Under the pieces are notes generated by a model that saw nothing but the letters and a program-made list of their open reading frames with translations, was not told the origin of the DNA and did not search any database. DNA of 64,000 bases from Mesorhizobium erdmanii USDA 3471 (GTDB taxonomy: Bacteria > Pseudomonadota > Alphaproteobacteria > Rhizobiales > Rhizobiaceae): assembly GCF_000472705.1 (NCBI RefSeq), contig NZ_AXAE01000005.1, forward strand, positions 186,001-250,000, in the 5' to 3' direction. Both the position numbers and the translations under genes were made by a program. This document shows, piece after piece, positions 50,681-58,607 of this stretch (within the stretch, counting starts at the first letter, position 1; each line of letters begins with the position of its first letter).

Positions 50681-51712
50681 ATGATGAAAGTCGTCCTCGT
50701 CGGCTGTGGCGCGATGAGCAAACAGTGGCTCGATGCCGCGAGGCAGATCGATGGTCTCGCCATCGTCGGCCTCGTTGACCTCGACGCCGAACGGGCGAAG
50801 GCGAGGGCGCTCGAATACAATCTCACCGACGCCGTCGTCGGCACCAGCCTCGACGCGGTGCTCGACCAGACCAGGCCTGACATGGTGTTCGATGTCGTGG
50901 TTCCTGCCGCCCGCCGTGAGGTCGCGCTTTCGGCCTTTGCCCATAATTGCCATCTCTTGACCGAGAAGCCGCTGGCCGACAGTCCGGAGAATGCACGCGC
51001 CATCGTGGAGGCTGCGCGAAGCGCAGGTCGCCTGCATGCCGTCGTCCAGAACCGGCGCTATGTCGCCAATGTACGGCGCATCCGCCGCTTTCTCGACTCC
51101 GGCGCCATTGGCAGGGCGACCAGCATCCACGCCGACTTCTTCGTGGCGCCGCATTTCGGCGGCTTCCGCGAGGAGATGGCGCATGTGCTGTTGCTCGACA
51201 TGGCGATCCACACATTCGATGCCGCCCGCTACATGGCCGATGGAGAGCCGGCCGGTGTCTTTTGCCAGGAATGGGAACCGGCCGGTTCCTGGTACCGGCA
51301 GGGATCGTCGGCAAGTGCCGTCTTCGATCTCGGAGGCGGCAAGGTCTTCACCTATGCCGGCTCCTGGTGCGCCGACGGCTTCCGCACCAGTTGGGAAGGC
51401 AGCTGGCGCATCGTCGCCGAGCGCGGCAGCCTCCTCTGGGATGGCCATGACGCGTTGAAGGCGGAGGTCGTGGTGCCTGGCCGCGACGGGATTTTCGACA
51501 AAACCCAACCGATCGAGGTGCCGCCGCTCGATCCTACCGATCGCATCGGTGGCCATCTCGGCATCATCAGGGATTTAATCCACGCCATCGATACCGGCAC
51601 CGAGCCGGAGACGCGCGGCGCCGACAACATCAAAAGCCTGGCCATGGTTTTCGGCGCCATCGAAAGCGCTGAGACCGGCAGGCGCGTGGCGATTGCAAGG
51701 GAAGAGCCATGA
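50681..51712 (+). CDS. Gfo/Idh/MocA family oxidoreductase
   Basis: NAD(P)-dependent sugar or inositol-type dehydrogenase of 343 residues. N-terminal Rossmann domain with VVLVGCGAMSKQWLDAA, VDLDAERAKA and the family lysine motif LLTEKPLADS (about residue 95); C-terminal alpha/beta substrate domain with LLLDMAIHTFDAARYM containing the D-x3-H pair typical of the catalytic site. First gene of the LacI-controlled operon. Stop overlaps the next start. Substrate is not decidable from sequence. Confidence 0.9.
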   Translation: MMKVVLVGCGAMSKQWLDAARQIDGLAIVGLVDLDAERAKARALEYNLTDAVVGTSLDAVLDQTRPDMVFDVVVPAARREVALSAFAHNCHLLTEKPLADSPENARAIVEAARSAGRLHAVVQNRRYVANVRRIRRFLDSGAIGRATSIHADFFVAPHFGGFREEMAHVLLLDMAIHTFDAARYMADGEPAGVFCQEWEPAGSWYRQGSSASAVFDLGGGKVFTYAGSWCADGFRTSWEGSWRIVAERGSLLWDGHDALKAEVVVPGRDGIFDKTQPIEVPPLDPTDRIGGHLGIIRDLIHAIDTGTEPETRGADNIKSLAMVFGAIESAETGRRVAIAREEP

Positions 51713-52617
51713 TGCCAAACCCGCTTCTCGACATCCGTATCGGCACCATGGTGCGGGCCAATCTCGACGATCCGGCCGCCTACATCGAACAGATATTGCC
51801 GCTCGGTTTCGAGAGCATCCAGCCCTTCTTCTGGCAGACGCTGGGCGGCAAGGATCTGCCGCGACTGGCTGGCCAGATCCGCGAGGCGATCGGCGATGCG
51901 GATGTCATCGTGTCCTCGCTCGGTGTGTTCGGCAACCCGCTGGAGAGCGGCGATGTCGATCGCGGCGTGCTCGCGGCCTGGGAAACGGTGATCGACAATG
52001 CGCATCTGTTCGGCGCCTCCACGGTCAGCGGCTTCACCGGGCGCCTGCGCGGCAAGAAGCTGACCGACAGCCTGCCGCGCTTCCGCGAGGTGTGGGGGCC
52101 GCTGGCCAAGCGCGCCGCTGACAAGGGCGTGCGCATCGCCTTCGAGAATTGCGCCATGGACGGCAACTGGGCCGCCGGCGATTGGAACATTGCCCACAAT
52201 CCGGATGCCTGGGAGCTGATGTTCAACGAATTGCCCGACGACAATCTCGGGCTGGAATGGGAGCCCTGCCATCAGCTGGTCTATCTGATCGACCCGATGC
52301 CGCAGATCCGCAAATGGGCGCCGCGAATCTTCCACGTCCACGGCAAGGACGCGACGGTGCGCTGGGATGTCATCCGCGAGCACGGCGTGTTCGGCCGGCT
52401 GCCGTTCGTGCAGATGCGCACGCCGGGCTTCGGCGACAGCGACTGGACGCGGGTGATCAGCGAATTGCGGCTGGCCGGTTACAAGGGCGCCATCGATATC
52501 GAGGGCTGGCACGACCCGGTCTATCGCGGCGATCTCGAAATTACGGGCCAGGTGCGGGGGCTGGAGTATCTCAAGCAATGCCGGGGAGGTGCAAGCTACC
52601 TGCCAAACCCGAATTGA
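51709..52617 (+). CDS. Sugar phosphate isomerase/epimerase (xylose isomerase-like TIM barrel)
   Basis: AP endonuclease 2 superfamily TIM-barrel protein of 302 residues. Metal-binding positions are apparent in IAFENCAMDGN (Glu), LGLEWEPCHQ (Glu and His), FHVHGKDAT (His) and IDIEGWHDP (Glu). Such enzymes isomerise or epimerise keto-sugars or inositol derivatives, and typically work with Gfo/Idh/MocA dehydrogenases like the preceding gene, with which it overlaps by 4 bp. Confidence 0.88.
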   Translation: MMPNPLLDIRIGTMVRANLDDPAAYIEQILPLGFESIQPFFWQTLGGKDLPRLAGQIREAIGDADVIVSSLGVFGNPLESGDVDRGVLAAWETVIDNAHLFGASTVSGFTGRLRGKKLTDSLPRFREVWGPLAKRAADKGVRIAFENCAMDGNWAAGDWNIAHNPDAWELMFNELPDDNLGLEWEPCHQLVYLIDPMPQIRKWAPRIFHVHGKDATVRWDVIREHGVFGRLPFVQMRTPGFGDSDWTRVISELRLAGYKGAIDIEGWHDPVYRGDLEITGQVRGLEYLKQCRGGASYLPNPN

Positions 52618-52638
52618 GGCCAGATTCGACGTGAGAAG

Positions 52639-52661
52639 CGGCCGGCGGGAGGAGCCGGCCG
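52639..52661 (+). other. Hairpin between the isomerase and binding-protein genes
   Basis: CGGCCGGC (52639-52646) and GCCGGCCG (52654-52661) form a perfect 8-bp stem around GGGAGGA. There is no T-run. In a transporter operon such a structure may cause partial termination or protect mRNA ends. Confidence 0.5.
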
Positions 52662-52730
52662 TCACATGCCAATGCCAGCAATCGTCAACAGCCCCTCGGC
52701 TGACGAGGGAAACAATGGGAGGACAAGTGC

Positions 52731-53738
52731 ATGAGCATCGCGATCAGAACGACATTTCTGCGCACGACCGTCATGGCGGCTACCACGGCGCTTTGCGCCG
52801 CCGTCTCGACCTTGCCGGCACGGGCGCTCGACGCCCAATGGTGCAAGGATGTCCATATTAGGTTCTTCGTGGGCGGCGCCGAGGGCGACGCTTTCGGCAC
52901 CATCGTCTATAATGGCGCCAAGCAGGCGGCGGCCGATCTCGGGCCGAAGGTCGACTACATCTTCTCGGGCTGGGACGTCGAAAAGATGGTCCAGCAATTG
53001 CGTGAGGCGGTCGCCGTCAAGCCCAACGGCATTGCCATGATGGGCCATCCCGGCGACGCCGCGATCATGCCGCTGGCCGAACAGGCGCATAAGGACGGCA
53101 TCAAGATGATGTATCAGAACGTGCCGGTGCCGACGGTGACGGCGGCGTTTGGCGGCGGCTATGTCGGCGCCCAGCAGGAACAGCAAGGCCGCGCGCTCGG
53201 CGCCGAGGCGTTCAAGCTGGCCGGGCTGAAATCCGGCGACAAGGCGATCATGATCGGCCCGTTCGAGAACGAAAGCCGAGGCGCACGCGAGCGTGGGACC
53301 GTCGCGGCATTGAAAGAGGCCGGCATCGATGTCGTCCAAATCAATTCCCAAACCGAGTGGGCTGCCGATCCGAATTTGGCGATCCCATTGATCACCGCCG
53401 CACTGCTCAACAATCCCGGCGTCAAGGCGGTCGGCTATCCCGGCGGGCAGATGCTCGGCAATGTGCCGACCTATATGCAGGCCGCGGGGCGCAAGCCCGG
53501 CGATATCTTCAACTTCGGCTTCGATACCAGCCCGCAGATCGTCGAGGCCTTCAAGGGCGGGTGGGTGCAACTGACCGCGGACCAGCAGCCGTTCATGCAA
53601 GGCTATCTGCCGATCCTCAGCCTTTGCCAGCAAGTGGTTCTGGGCTTGTCGCCGATGAATGTCGACACGGGCGCCGGCTTCGTCACGCCGCAGAATTATG
53701 AGATCGTCTCAGAGCTCGCCAAGCAGGCGTTGCGCTGA
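52731..53738 (+). CDS. Sugar ABC transporter substrate-binding protein (CUT2 type)
   Basis: Periplasmic binding protein of 335 residues with signal peptide (hydrophobic VMAATTALCAAVSTLPARA, cleavage near ARALDA) and a ribose-binding-protein-like Peripla_BP_4 fold: IRFFVGGAEGDAFGTIVYNGAKQAAADLG, EAVAVKPNGIAMMGHPGDA, and FGFDTSPQIVEAFKGGWVQLTADQQPFMQGYLPI. RBS GGGAGGAC precedes the ATG. It is flanked on both sides by strong hairpins, in keeping with the higher expression usual for binding proteins. Confidence 0.92.
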   Translation: MSIAIRTTFLRTTVMAATTALCAAVSTLPARALDAQWCKDVHIRFFVGGAEGDAFGTIVYNGAKQAAADLGPKVDYIFSGWDVEKMVQQLREAVAVKPNGIAMMGHPGDAAIMPLAEQAHKDGIKMMYQNVPVPTVTAAFGGGYVGAQQEQQGRALGAEAFKLAGLKSGDKAIMIGPFENESRGARERGTVAALKEAGIDVVQINSQTEWAADPNLAIPLITAALLNNPGVKAVGYPGGQMLGNVPTYMQAAGRKPGDIFNFGFDTSPQIVEAFKGGWVQLTADQQPFMQGYLPILSLCQQVVLGLSPMNVDTGAGFVTPQNYEIVSELAKQALR

Positions 53739-53748
53739 CCTCCCAAGG

Positions 53749-53777
53749 CTGCCGGTCGGGCCAGGCCCGGCCGGCAG
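53749..53777 (+). other. Long hairpin after the binding-protein gene
   Basis: CTGCCGGTCGGGCC (53749-53762) pairs with GGCCCGGCCGGCAG (53764-53777) with a single G-U pair, giving a stem of 11-13 bp after a small loop forms. It lies between the binding protein and the ATPase genes, the position where retro-regulatory hairpins stabilise binding-protein mRNA in the mal operon. Confidence 0.6.
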
Positions 53778-53825
53778 GACCGCCGGCGAACATGCCGGCA
53801 AGCGACAATGAAAAGCGAGGATCCG

Positions 53826-54623
53826 ATGGCCGAACGCATCATCGAACTGCGCGACATCAAGAAGTCCTACGGTCAAGTCTATGCTCTGGGCGGCGTCGAT
53901 CTCTCGGTTGACCGCGGCGAGGTGGTGGGCCTGATCGGCGACAATGGCGCCGGCAAGTCGACGCTGATCAAGATCCTGTCCGGCGTCGTCAGGCCGACCA
54001 GCGGCGACATCCTCGTGCGCGGCAGACCGGTGAGCGGTTGGAGCGCGGCGCGCTCGCGCGATGCCGGCATCGAAACGGTGTTCCAGGACCGGGCGCTTGC
54101 CGTGCAGCAGACTATCGTGCGCAACATCTTCATGGGCCGCGAACTGACCGGCTTCATGGGCTGGCTGAAGGTCAACAAGGAGATCGAGGAGGCGAGCCGG
54201 CTGATGCGCGAGATCGGCTTCACCTCGAAAGTGTTCACGCCGCACTCGATCGTCGGCCAGCTCTCCGGCGGCGAACGCCAGGGCGTGGCCATCGCGCGCG
54301 CCATCTACAAGCAGGCCGAGCTGATCATCCTCGACGAGCCGACGACGGCGCTGTCGCTGACCGAGACCGCCAAGGTCTTCCATTTCGTGCGCCAGGTGCG
54401 GGCGAGCGGCCGCTCGATCCTGTTCATCGGGCACAACATCCATCATGTCTTCGACATCGCCGACCGTTTCGTCGTGCTCGACCGCGGCAAGGTGGCGTTG
54501 ACCACCGACCGCAGCGCGGTCAAGTCGGCGGAAGACCTGATTCACTTCATGGAGGACATCGCGCATCCCGGCGGCTTGCCCGGCCTGCGCGAAGCGAGCG
54601 CAGCGGAGCAGGGAGCACGATGA
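53826..54623 (+). CDS. Sugar ABC transporter ATP-binding protein (single NBD)
   Basis: Cytoplasmic ATPase of 265 residues. Walker A GDNGAGKST (about 39-47), Q-loop in TVFQDRAL, ABC signature LSGGERQGVAIARA, Walker B LIILDEPTTALS and switch histidine in FIGHN. CUT2 ATPases are mostly double-length; this one has a single nucleotide-binding domain, like FrcA of Sinorhizobium. ATG 53826 (with GAGGATCC upstream) is preferred over 53808. Overlaps the permease start. Confidence 0.92.
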   Translation: MAERIIELRDIKKSYGQVYALGGVDLSVDRGEVVGLIGDNGAGKSTLIKILSGVVRPTSGDILVRGRPVSGWSAARSRDAGIETVFQDRALAVQQTIVRNIFMGRELTGFMGWLKVNKEIEEASRLMREIGFTSKVFTPHSIVGQLSGGERQGVAIARAIYKQAELIILDEPTTALSLTETAKVFHFVRQVRASGRSILFIGHNIHHVFDIADRFVVLDRGKVALTTDRSAVKSAEDLIHFMEDIAHPGGLPGLREASAAEQGAR

Positions 54624-55669
54624 GCAAGGCCATGGAACCCGATCTGCAAAATCCCTTCGGAGACGGGCGCGCGGCAGTGGAGGGCAAGGAATGGAGACAT
54701 CCCGCCAGTCACGGGCTGCGCGGCTTCGTCCTCGACAACCGCGCCTCGCTCGGCACGCTCGGCGTGTTCATCGTCATGATGGCGGTGTTCATGATCGCCA
54801 ACCCGACCGTGTTCACCACCTGGTATCTCTACAGCTCCGTGCTGACGACGCTTCCCGTTGCGCTGTTCGTGGTGGTGCCGCTGGTCTTCGTCGTCACCTG
54901 CGGCGAGATCGATCTGTCGTTTCCGGCGACGATGGGTTTTGCGTCCTGGGTGTTCGCGCTCGTGGTGCAGGCAGGCTACGATCCGTTCCTCGGCATCGCG
55001 GCGGCTGTTCTCACCGGCATTCTGCTCGGCTTCCTCGTGGGATCGCTGGTCGTCTATGGCGGGCTGTCGTCGCTGATCGCCACGCTCGGCATGAATTTCC
55101 TGCTGCGCGGCCTGATCCAGATCATCAACGAGGGCAAGTCGATGGCCCTGACCGGCCTTGCCAACAGCCCGGCCTACAAGATCTTCTCCAGCCAGGTTTA
55201 CGGCATTCCGGTGCAGATCTTCTGGGCCATCGCCTTCGTCGTGCTGTCGGCGATGCTCTACAACAGGCACCGTTTCGGTGCGCAGGTGAAGGTGGTCGGC
55301 GACAATCCCGACAGCGCCAGTCAGATGGGCATCGACGTCAAACGGGTGCGGGTGAAAGTGTTCGTCTTCGTCGGCATCGGTGCGGCGATCGCCGGCTGCT
55401 TCTCGGTGATGATCAACTTCACCTGGTGGCCGACGGCGGGCGACGGCTATCTCTTGCCGGTGCTGGCTTCGGTGTTCGTCGGCGGCACCCCGACCTGGGG
55501 CGGCATCGGCACCGTGGCCGGCGGAGCCATCGGCGCGGTCACCGTGTCATTCATCCAGACCGGCGTGGTAGCGGCGGGCCTCAGCGGTTTCTACGTGCAG
55601 TTCTTCAACGGCCTGATCATCATCCTGTCGCTGCTGGGGCACAAATGGAACCAGGCGCGGTACAGGTGA
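54620..55669 (+). CDS. Sugar ABC transporter permease (CUT2 type)
   Basis: Inner-membrane permease of 349 residues with about eight to ten hydrophobic segments and the BPD_transp_2 pattern: VTCGEIDLSFPATMGFASWVFAL, GGLSSLIATLGMNFLLRGLIQIINEGKS, VVGDNPDSASQMGIDVKRVRVKVFVFVG and PVLASVFVGGTPTWGGIGTVAGGAIG. The frame is open far upstream, but ATG 54620 overlapping the ATPase stop gives a normal permease. Last gene of the LacI-controlled operon, convergent with uvrD. Confidence 0.92.
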   Translation: MSKAMEPDLQNPFGDGRAAVEGKEWRHPASHGLRGFVLDNRASLGTLGVFIVMMAVFMIANPTVFTTWYLYSSVLTTLPVALFVVVPLVFVVTCGEIDLSFPATMGFASWVFALVVQAGYDPFLGIAAAVLTGILLGFLVGSLVVYGGLSSLIATLGMNFLLRGLIQIINEGKSMALTGLANSPAYKIFSSQVYGIPVQIFWAIAFVVLSAMLYNRHRFGAQVKVVGDNPDSASQMGIDVKRVRVKVFVFVGIGAAIAGCFSVMINFTWWPTAGDGYLLPVLASVFVGGTPTWGGIGTVAGGAIGAVTVSFIQTGVVAAGLSGFYVQFFNGLIIILSLLGHKWNQARYR

Positions 55670-55691
55670 GGGGCAGCCACTAAAGGCTGAC

Positions 55692-58346
55692 TCACACTGC
55701 CGCGACAAACCCGTCCAGCACGCGCTTCTGGCCGGCTTTGTCGAAGTCGATGGTCAGCTTGTTGCCTTCGATGGCCGAAATGTTGCCGTTGCCGAATTTC
55801 TGGTGGAAGACGCGGTCGCCGACAGTGAAGGCCGAAGGCGTGTCGGAGACGGATTTGGCGACCAGTTCGCCGTCGATGGTGCGGCCTTTCACGCTCGTGC
55901 GGCCGGCGCCGTATCCGGAGTCGGTCTCGCCATAGCCGATGCGCTCGACCTGGTGGCCGGAGCGCGTGCCCCAGTTTCGATCGGTCGCTTCGGTGCGGTT
56001 GGCCTGCGCGCGCTGCCAGCCCGGCGTCGAATAGGTGTTGGAGAAGGCGCCGGATTTTTCGCTTTCAGCACCGACATTGTCGAAGCGCGAGGCGCCATAC
56101 GGGTTCTGCCGCCCGCCACGACCGGAGGCGAAGGAGCCGCCGCCATAGGAATTGCCGTAACCGCCGTAGCTGTTGCCGCTTTCGGCGATCTCGACATGCG
56201 ATTCCGGCAGCTCATCGAGGAAGCGCGACGGGATGGTCGATTGCCAGAGGCCGTGGATGAGGCGGTTGGAGACGAACCACAGATGCAGGTTCTTCTTGGC
56301 GCGGGTCAGGCCGACATAGGCCAGCCGGCGCTCTTCCTCCAGACCCGAGCGGCCGCCTTCATCGAGCGCGCGCTGATGCGGGAACAGGCCTTCCTCCCAG
56401 CCGGGCAGGAAAACGGTTTCGAATTCGAGGCCTTTCGCCGAATGCAGCGTCATGATCGAGACGGCGTCCTGTCCGGCATTCTGCTCGGCGTCCATGACCA
56501 GCGCCACATGTTCGAGGAAGGAGCGCAGCGATTCGTACTCCTCCATCGAGCGGATCAGTTCCTTGAGGTTCTCCAGCCGTCCCGGCGCTTCGGCCGAACG
56601 GTCGTTCTTCCACATGTCGGTGTAGCCGCTCTCCTCGAGAATGGTCTCGGCCAGCTCGGTGTGCGGCTTGGTTTCCAGCGCCTTCTGCCAGCGCTCGAAG
56701 TTGGCGGCCACTTCGCGCAGCGCGGCGCGCGGCTTCGGCTTCAGTTCATCGCTTTCGGCGAGGTTGGCGGCAGCCTCCAGCATCGGGATACGCAAGGCGC
56801 GCGCGGTGTCGTGGATCTGGCGGATCGTGGCTTCGCCCAGGCCGCGCTTCGGCACATTGACGATGCGCTCGAAGGCGAGGTCGTCGGTGCCGTTGGCGAC
56901 GACGCGGAAGAAGGCCAGCGCGTCGCGGATTTCCATGCGCTCGTAGAAGCGCGGGCCGCCGATGACGCGGTAGTTGAGGCCGAGCGTGATGAAGCGATCC
57001 TCGAAGGCGCGCATCTGGAAAGACGCGCGCACCAGGATCGCCATGTCGTTGAGATTATGCTTCTGGCGCTGATACGCCTCGATGGTCTCGCCGATGGCGC
57101 GGGCTTCCTCCTCGGAATCCCAGGCGGCGTGGACATTGACCTTGCCATCCTCGGGGTCGTTGCGGTCGGTGAACAGCGTCTTGCCGAAACGGCCCTCATT
57201 GTGGGCGATGAGATGGGAGGCGGCGCCAAGGATGTGCGCGGTGGAGCGGTAGTTACGCTCCAGCCTTATGATGGTGGCGCCGGGAAAATCCTTGTCGAAG
57301 CGCAGGATGTTATCGACCTCGGCACCGCGCCAGCCATAGATCGACTGGTCGTCGTCGCCGACGCAGCAAATATTCACGCTCACGGGCTGTTCCGCGCCTG
57401 CCGGCGCGGGCCCTCCGCGCGGGCCTCGCAAAGGCTCGGACGCCCGGTCGGGCTTGCGGCCTTCGGCCGTACGCAGATCGGTGGACGTTGATGAAGAGCG
57501 CCCTGAATCGGGCCGCTGCGCCAGAAGCCGCAGCCACATGTACTGGGCGGTGTTGGTGTCCTGGTATTCGTCGACGAGGATGTATTTGAACCGCCGGTGG
57601 TAGTCCTTCAGCACGTCCGGATTGGCGCGGAAGATGCGGATGGGGTGGCACAGCAGGTCGCCGAAATCGCAGGCGTTCAGCGTCCGCAGCCGCTCCTGAT
57701 AGGCCTTGTAGAGCTCGCGGCCCTTGCCGTTGGCGAAACTGCGGGCGTCGCCCTCGGCGATGTCGGCTGGTCCCTGGCCCTTGTTCTTCCAGCCGTCGAT
57801 CATCTGCGCGAACTGCTTGGCCGGCCAGCGCTTGTCGTCCAGGCCTTCGGCCTGGATCAGCTGCTTGATCAGCCGCACGACGTCGTCGGTGTCGAGGATG
57901 GTGAAGTCGGATCTCAAACCGGCAAGCTCGGCATGACGGCGCAGCAGCTTGACACCGATCGAGTGGAAGGTGCCCAGCCAGGGCATGCCTTCGACATTGC
58001 CTTCGCCGATCAGGAAGCCGATGCGCTGCTTCATCTCGCGCGCGGCCTTGTTGGTGAAGGTCACGGCCAGGATTTCCGAAGGCCAAGCCCTTTTGGTATC
58101 GAGGATGTAGGCGATGCGGGTGGTGAGCACACGGGTCTTGCCGGTGCCCGCGCCGGCCAGCACCAGAACGGGGCCTTCGGTTGTCTCCACCGCCAGCCGC
58201 TGCTCGGGGTTGAGCCCCTTCAGATAGTCCGGCGCATTGTTGTTGCCGCCGCGGGCAGCCATGGCGCGCGCGGCGATGCCCGACGGGGCCGTGGGCCGCG
58301 CATTGGGTTCGTCGAAAAAGGGCATGTCTTCGGAAAAGCCGGACAT
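55692..58346 (-). CDS. uvrD: UvrD/PcrA-type ATP-dependent DNA helicase with an in-frame insertion
   Basis: Superfamily 1A 3'-5' helicase of 884 residues for excision repair and fork maintenance. Motif Q LNPEQRLAVE, Walker A GAGTGKT (K70), motif II VDEYQDTN, motif III GDDDQSIYGWRGA, later LERNYRS, SIMTLHSAKGLEFE and VGLTRAKKNL. About 47 residues between Q277 and N325 (Ser/Arg/Gly/Pro-rich, starting RPDSGRSSS) interrupt the conserved join between motif II and motif III. A Gly/Tyr/Ser-rich segment near residue 710 precedes the C-terminal Tudor-like VGDRVFHQKFGNGNISAIEG that binds RNA polymerase in PcrA. Frame is intact. Confidence 0.94.
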   Translation of the reverse strand: MSGFSEDMPFFDEPNARPTAPSGIAARAMAARGGNNNAPDYLKGLNPEQRLAVETTEGPVLVLAGAGTGKTRVLTTRIAYILDTKRAWPSEILAVTFTNKAAREMKQRIGFLIGEGNVEGMPWLGTFHSIGVKLLRRHAELAGLRSDFTILDTDDVVRLIKQLIQAEGLDDKRWPAKQFAQMIDGWKNKGQGPADIAEGDARSFANGKGRELYKAYQERLRTLNACDFGDLLCHPIRIFRANPDVLKDYHRRFKYILVDEYQDTNTAQYMWLRLLAQRPDSGRSSSTSTDLRTAEGRKPDRASEPLRGPRGGPAPAGAEQPVSVNICCVGDDDQSIYGWRGAEVDNILRFDKDFPGATIIRLERNYRSTAHILGAASHLIAHNEGRFGKTLFTDRNDPEDGKVNVHAAWDSEEEARAIGETIEAYQRQKHNLNDMAILVRASFQMRAFEDRFITLGLNYRVIGGPRFYERMEIRDALAFFRVVANGTDDLAFERIVNVPKRGLGEATIRQIHDTARALRIPMLEAAANLAESDELKPKPRAALREVAANFERWQKALETKPHTELAETILEESGYTDMWKNDRSAEAPGRLENLKELIRSMEEYESLRSFLEHVALVMDAEQNAGQDAVSIMTLHSAKGLEFETVFLPGWEEGLFPHQRALDEGGRSGLEEERRLAYVGLTRAKKNLHLWFVSNRLIHGLWQSTIPSRFLDELPESHVEIAESGNSYGGYGNSYGGGSFASGRGGRQNPYGASRFDNVGAESEKSGAFSNTYSTPGWQRAQANRTEATDRNWGTRSGHQVERIGYGETDSGYGAGRTSVKGRTIDGELVAKSVSDTPSAFTVGDRVFHQKFGNGNISAIEGNKLTIDFDKAGQKRVLDGFVAAV
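57375..57515. repeat. Palindrome-rich in-frame insertion inside uvrD
   Basis: The roughly 140 bp encoding the extra segment contain three perfect small hairpins: CCGCGCC/GGCGCGG (57392-57409), GCCCG/CGGGC (57442-57453) and CGGCC/GGCCG (57457-57469). It interrupts a conserved helicase stretch without a frameshift, the behaviour of protein-tolerated palindromic elements. I recall similar sequence elsewhere in Mesorhizobium, but this is unverified. Confidence 0.6.
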
Positions 58347-58349
58347 CTT

Positions 58350-58375
58350 CCCCCCGAATGTAGTGATTCGGGAGG
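58350..58375 (-). other. Hairpin upstream of uvrD
   Basis: CCCCCCGAAT (58350-58359) and ATTCGGGAGG (58366-58375) pair at 9 of 10 positions around GTAGTG, immediately before the uvrD start codon, whose ribosome site (GGGGGGAA on the minus strand) lies in it. It could limit uvrD translation. The rest of the 261-bp gap to gcd has no supported gene. Confidence 0.45.
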
Positions 58376-58607
58376 GAAAGACCAGAAGTGTCTACGTTTT
58401 GTTCCCGGCAAAGTGGGCTTATCCGGCCACCTTGGCACGCATGATGATCAGGCCGCCGCGCATTTGCGGCGGACCGGCAGCTGCATCCTTGGCTCGTGGC
58501 CCAAGCTTGACAGGCGAGGCAGGCGGGAGAAAGCTGTGCGCCGGGCGGCAACGGTGCATCGGCCGCCTATGGCCGCGTGAGCGCGCAACAGTCGAAGGAG
58601 TATCATC

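Noticed and set aside
54691..55683. Long second-frame reading across the sugar permease gene, Arg/Ala/Gly-rich
   Set aside because: Typical high-GC shadow frame; composition not protein-like and the permease frame is clearly coding.
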